From Pseudomonadota bacterium (lineage in GTDB: Bacteria > Pseudomonadota > Alphaproteobacteria > Azospirillales > Azospirillaceae): a DNA stretch of 64,000 nt. Each line of letters starts with the position of its first letter. Positions within the stretch are counted from its first letter, which is position 1. The notes under the pieces are model-generated. The model was not told where the DNA came from. It searched no databases and saw only the letters and a list, made by a program, of their open reading frames with translations. Shown here piece after piece: positions 61,659 through 64,000 of this stretch. The DNA is taken from NCBI GenBank assembly GCA_023423695.1, contig JAFAFA010000048.1, forward strand, positions 62,001 through 126,000, in the 5' to 3' direction. A program made the position numbers and the translations under genes.

Positions 61659-61910
61659 TCACCGCTCCAGTTCGTCGCCGGTCTGTGGCGGTCTGTCCGG
61701 CACCCTGTCCAGGAAGGAGCGCAAGCCTGCGCCGGATGCAGTGCCGGCACGGGCCTTCAGGAAGGAGGCAGCCGTTTCCACTGCGCCGACCTTCTCGGCA
61801 ACGGCAGCGGCGATCCACTGATTCAGAGACACGCCATCCTCGCGGGCCAGCCGGGCGGCGGCATCCTTGACGGATGCGGGCAGTTTCAGGGGGTAGGTCG
61901 CCTTGCTCAT
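61659..61910 (-). CDS. Antitoxin of a PIN toxin-antitoxin pair
   Basis: This is an 83-residue protein. The N-terminal half (ATYPLKLPASVKDAAARLAREDGVSLNQWIAAAVAEKV) fits a ribbon-helix-helix DNA-binding domain of the Arc/HicB-like type. The C-terminus is Arg/Pro-rich and probably wraps the toxin. It follows the PIN-domain gene with a 4-base overlap (ATGA, 61907-61910), an order with toxin first. It would autorepress the pair, with the palindrome at 62371-62398 as the possible operator. Confidence 0.78.
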   Translation of the reverse strand: MSKATYPLKLPASVKDAAARLAREDGVSLNQWIAAAVAEKVGAVETAASFLKARAGTASGAGLRSFLDRVPDRPPQTGDELER

Positions 61911-62332
61911 ATCGCCACTCCTCGCAGGAACTCCGCCGGTCGAAGAACCGGAATGCCAAACCGCGGCGCAGCCACGGCAAAGTCCCGGACATTGTGGGTC
62001 ACCAGCACGTCCGCCCTGCCATTGACCGCCGCCTCCAGCACCATCTCGTCCGCCGGATCGGAAAGTTGGGGGCGCCAAGTAAAACGGACGTCCACAGGTT
62101 CCAGGAGCGCGGCCAACTCAGCCAACAACCGATCCACATCGGCCTCGCCAAGCCCGTGCCCCTCACGCTGTTCAGGCCGCTTCAGCACCGCCTCATACTC
62201 CAGGAACAGGGCAGTGGTCACCAATGCCTTGAACTGTCCATCGGCAAGAAGACTCAACACTGCAAATGAGGCGCCCCGGCGGCTGCGCAGGCCTGCGGTT
62301 AGAATGTTGGTGTCGAGGACCGCTCTCTTCAT
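61907..62332 (-). CDS. PIN-domain ribonuclease toxin
   Basis: This is a protein of about 141 residues. RAVLDTNILTAGL opens the PIN fold. The acidic set is the Asp of VLDTN, Glu of EYEAVL, Asp/Glu of SDPADEMVLEAAV and Asp of THNVRDF, together consistent with a metal-dependent RNase active site. It belongs to the PIN_3/VapC-like group found in chromosomal toxin-antitoxin loci. ATG 62332 (MKRAVLDTN) is favoured; an in-frame ATG at 62344 would add four residues. It is cotranslated with the antitoxin. RNA target unknown. Confidence 0.83.
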   Translation of the reverse strand: MKRAVLDTNILTAGLRSRRGASFAVLSLLADGQFKALVTTALFLEYEAVLKRPEQREGHGLGEADVDRLLAELAALLEPVDVRFTWRPQLSDPADEMVLEAAVNGRADVLVTHNVRDFAVAAPRFGIPVLRPAEFLRGVAI

Positions 62333-62370
62333 CCCATCAATCATAAGGAATTTCTGCAAGCGCGGCAACA

Positions 62371-62398
62371 CAAGCGACATCCCATGGGATGTCGCTTG
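62371..62398. promoter_or_regulatory. Perfect 28-bp palindrome upstream of the PIN toxin gene
   Basis: The half-site caagcgacatccca (62371-62384) is followed directly by its exact reverse complement with no spacer. It lies about 40 bases upstream of the toxin start and 88 bases after the stop of the REC-LuxR gene. It is likely the operator bound by the antitoxin or toxin-antitoxin complex. A transcription-terminator role is less likely, since no T-run follows on either strand. Confidence 0.6.
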
Positions 62399-62485
62399 GC
62401 ATTTGTGTTCCGTACACAGACACCGGCGCAGCGCGGTGGATCGGCGTAAAGGCTGTCTCCTGCGAAGCGGAGGGCCTCCCTCCGC

Positions 62486-63418
62486 TCACCCCCGCGCCGC
62501 CATGGTCCGGATCGCCAGCGCCGCGGCGGAGGCGCGGTTCTCCACGCCCAGCTTGGCGAAGACCTGTTCCAGGTGCTTGTTCACCGTGCGCGGGCTGATG
62601 CCCAGGATCTCGCCGATGTCGCGGTTGGGCTTGCCGTTGGCGATCCACAGCAGGACCTCCGCCTCGCGCACGGTCAGCCCCAGCGCGTCGCGCAGGATCG
62701 CCTCCTGGCGGCCGGCGGCCGGTTCGCTGAGGCGGAACAGGTATTCGTCCGGGTTGGCCGGGCTGAGATAGGTGAACTCCAGCCGGCGCATCCCCTCCCC
62801 GTCCGGCAGGTCGAGCGTGAAGCTCTCCGCCGCGGCGCCGGGGCTCGCCGCCTGCCGCAGCCGGACCAGACCGGCCGCCAGCGTGGCCGCCAAAGCCGGG
62901 CGCTCGCCGTCCGCCCCCGGCAACAGGCCGCCCAAAAGCCGTTCCGCCTGAGGGGTGCACCACAGCAGCCGCCCCTCCCCGTCCGTCGCCAGCAGGAAGC
63001 GGCCGGTGGCGTCCAGCGCCGCGCGGGCGCCGTAGGCGACGCGGGCATTGGTCAGGTGGACGCGGATTCGGGCGATCAACTCGTCCACCACGATGGGCTT
63101 GGTGACGTAATCGACGCCGCCGGCCTCCAGCCCCTTCACCACATGTTCTGTGTCGCTGAGGCCGGTCATGAAGATCACGGGCAGGTGCGACAGATGGGGG
63201 ATCTGCTTCAGCCGCCGGCAGGTCTCGAAGCCGTCTAGCCCCGGCATGACGGCGTCCATCAGGATCAGGTCCGGCGTGATCTGGCCGACCAGTTCCAGCG
63301 CGCTTTCGCCATCCACGGCGACCAGCACGGTCAGGTCGGCCTGTTCGATGGCCTCCGTCAGGAATCCCAGCGTGTCGGGGGTGTCGTCCACCACCAGGAT
63401 CATGTCGCGGCGCTTCAT
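62486..63418 (-). CDS. REC-LuxR response regulator
   Basis: This is a 310-residue regulator. The REC domain has D11, D12, phospho-acceptor D55 (LILMDAVMPG), T85 and K107. A middle PAS-like region (about 130-235; ALDATGRFLLATDGEGRLLWCTPQAERLL) follows, and a LuxR-type helix-turn-helix ends the protein (LTVREAEVLLWIANGKPNRDIGEILGISPRTVNKHLEQVFAKLGV). This layout resembles FixJ/NarL regulators with an added sensor module. The ATG at 63418 overlaps the stop of the upstream signalling protein (ATGA, 63415-63418), so the pair is cotranscribed. Confidence 0.88.
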   Translation of the reverse strand: MKRRDMILVVDDTPDTLGFLTEAIEQADLTVLVAVDGESALELVGQITPDLILMDAVMPGLDGFETCRRLKQIPHLSHLPVIFMTGLSDTEHVVKGLEAGGVDYVTKPIVVDELIARIRVHLTNARVAYGARAALDATGRFLLATDGEGRLLWCTPQAERLLGGLLPGADGERPALAATLAAGLVRLRQAASPGAAAESFTLDLPDGEGMRRLEFTYLSPANPDEYLFRLSEPAAGRQEAILRDALGLTVREAEVLLWIANGKPNRDIGEILGISPRTVNKHLEQVFAKLGVENRASAAALAIRTMAARG

Positions 63419-64000
63419 CCTGTCACGACCCCGTCCACTGCTTCTCCCTTCGGTCTCTTGCTTTCGTCCGCGGCCTCTTCCACCGCGCGCATATAGCCCT
63501 TCAGGTCGAAGGCGCGCACGAGGGTCCGCAACCGTTCGACGAAGGGTGCCGCAGCGGCGTCCTCGGCCTCGATCTCGCGCAGCTTGGCCTCGATTCCGCG
63601 AATGTAGCCGATCCGGCCCAGTTGGCGCAGGTCGTCGAGATGACGCAGCACGGAGTCCGGCGGCCGGACGGGGACCGCCGCGACGACGGGCGCTGGGGAC
63701 GGCTCTGCAGGCTTGACCGCCGTCGGTGCCGGCGCAAGCGGTTCCGGCGGCTTTTCCGCGGCATGGATCCACTCCAGCCCGGTCAGCGCCTGGATGCGGT
63801 CGAGCAGGGCGTGAATCTCGATGGGTTTGGCGACGAAGGCGTCGTGCGGCGCCCGCCCGTCTCCCGGCCCCTGCGCCTCATAGGCGTTGGCCGACACCAT
63901 GATGATGCGGATGCGGTCGGCGAATTGCCGGCGCAGCCCGTCCGCCACGTCCCAGCCGCTCTCTCCCGGCATGGAAATGTCGAGCATGGCGAGGTCCGGC
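63415..64000 (-). CDS. Partial signalling protein with C-terminal receiver (gene continues past the window)
   Basis: Only the C-terminal part is present, at least 194 residues. It begins inside a REC domain (PDLAMLDISMPGESGWDVADGL has the phospho-Asp; FVAKPIEIHALL the Lys), followed by an Ala/Pro-rich linker and a helical segment (RHLDDLRQLGRIGYIRGIEAKLREIEAED). The full gene is probably a hybrid sensor kinase that feeds the REC-LuxR regulator; its kinase part lies beyond 64000. The open frame runs off the window edge, so start and full domain order are unknown. Confidence 0.75.
   Translation of the reverse strand, partial: PDLAMLDISMPGESGWDVADGLRRQFADRIRIIMVSANAYEAQGPGDGRAPHDAFVAKPIEIHALLDRIQALTGLEWIHAAEKPPEPLAPAPTAVKPAEPSPAPVVAAVPVRPPDSVLRHLDDLRQLGRIGYIRGIEAKLREIEAEDAAAAPFVERLRTLVRAFDLKGYMRAVEEAADESKRPKGEAVDGVVTG

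Overview
The window is about 64 kb of GC-rich, gene-dense chromosomal or chromid DNA. It most resembles a free-living alphaproteobacterium of the Rhodospirillales, probably Azospirillum or a close relative; this is inferred from gene content and from recalled family distributions, not from a search. Supporting content includes a PQQ-alcohol-dehydrogenase-associated ABC system, NAGGN osmolyte synthesis, a Wsp/Che3-like chemosensory cluster, a DUF2336 protein, a NIT-ANTAR regulator and two T1SS genes beside a glycan cluster. No rRNA, tRNA, CRISPR array or recognisable transposase was seen.

Layout. 70-3864 (+): a four-gene PQQ-associated ABC exporter/beta-propeller operon. 3869-5652 (-): an alkylation-repair pair (2OG-Fe(II) oxygenase and Ada), with a candidate Ada box upstream. 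5745-9191 (-): an Mfd-like helicase. 9313-24347 (-): a surface-polymer region with a type I secretion ATPase and adaptor, a small RTX protein built almost entirely of nonapeptide repeats, and a glycan cluster (two GT2, two GT4, a methyltransferase, a pyruvyltransferase-family protein and a coiled-coil membrane protein). galE is divergent at 24899. 25955-32766: a MarR/LdtR-like regulator with a DUF2336 protein, a NIT-ANTAR regulator with a terminator-like hairpin in its leader, an LldD-type oxidase, a nucleotidyltransferase plus metallophosphoesterase pair, and two very small genes. 33100: a MaoC-like hydratase.

33725-44022 (+): a complete chemosensory signalling operon (CheW, CheR-TPR, CheW, MCP, CheA-REC, CheB, double-REC response regulator, hybrid kinase). 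Its order recalls Wsp and Che3 clusters, but it has no GGDEF output. 44185-47119: a visibly lower-GC patch with an XRE regulator, an MFS drug-efflux-type transporter, a YjaB-like acetyltransferase and an ABM-like protein, probably horizontally acquired. 47222-53713 (-): an osmoadaptation block with the three NAGGN genes and a cyclic-nucleotide-gated MscS-type channel. 53825-57545 (-): a BLUF photoreceptor, a ThDP enzyme of the pyruvate oxidase type, an extensin-like protein and a GFA-family protein. 57739-61600 (+): a three-subunit PaoABC-like molybdenum hydroxylase. 61659-62332 (-): a PIN-toxin/antitoxin pair behind a perfect 28-bp palindrome. 62486-64000 (-): a REC-LuxR regulator and the cut-off C-terminus of a response regulator or hybrid kinase.

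The strongest leads are the T1SS-RTX-glycan region, whose second GT2 protein has lost its catalytic acidic motifs; the possible RNA attenuator in front of the NIT-ANTAR gene; the palindrome at the PIN module; and the chemosensory operon, whose output regulator carries a degenerate first receiver. All functional calls come from reading motifs by eye, without database searches. Where several in-frame starts exist, the choice is explained in the entry.
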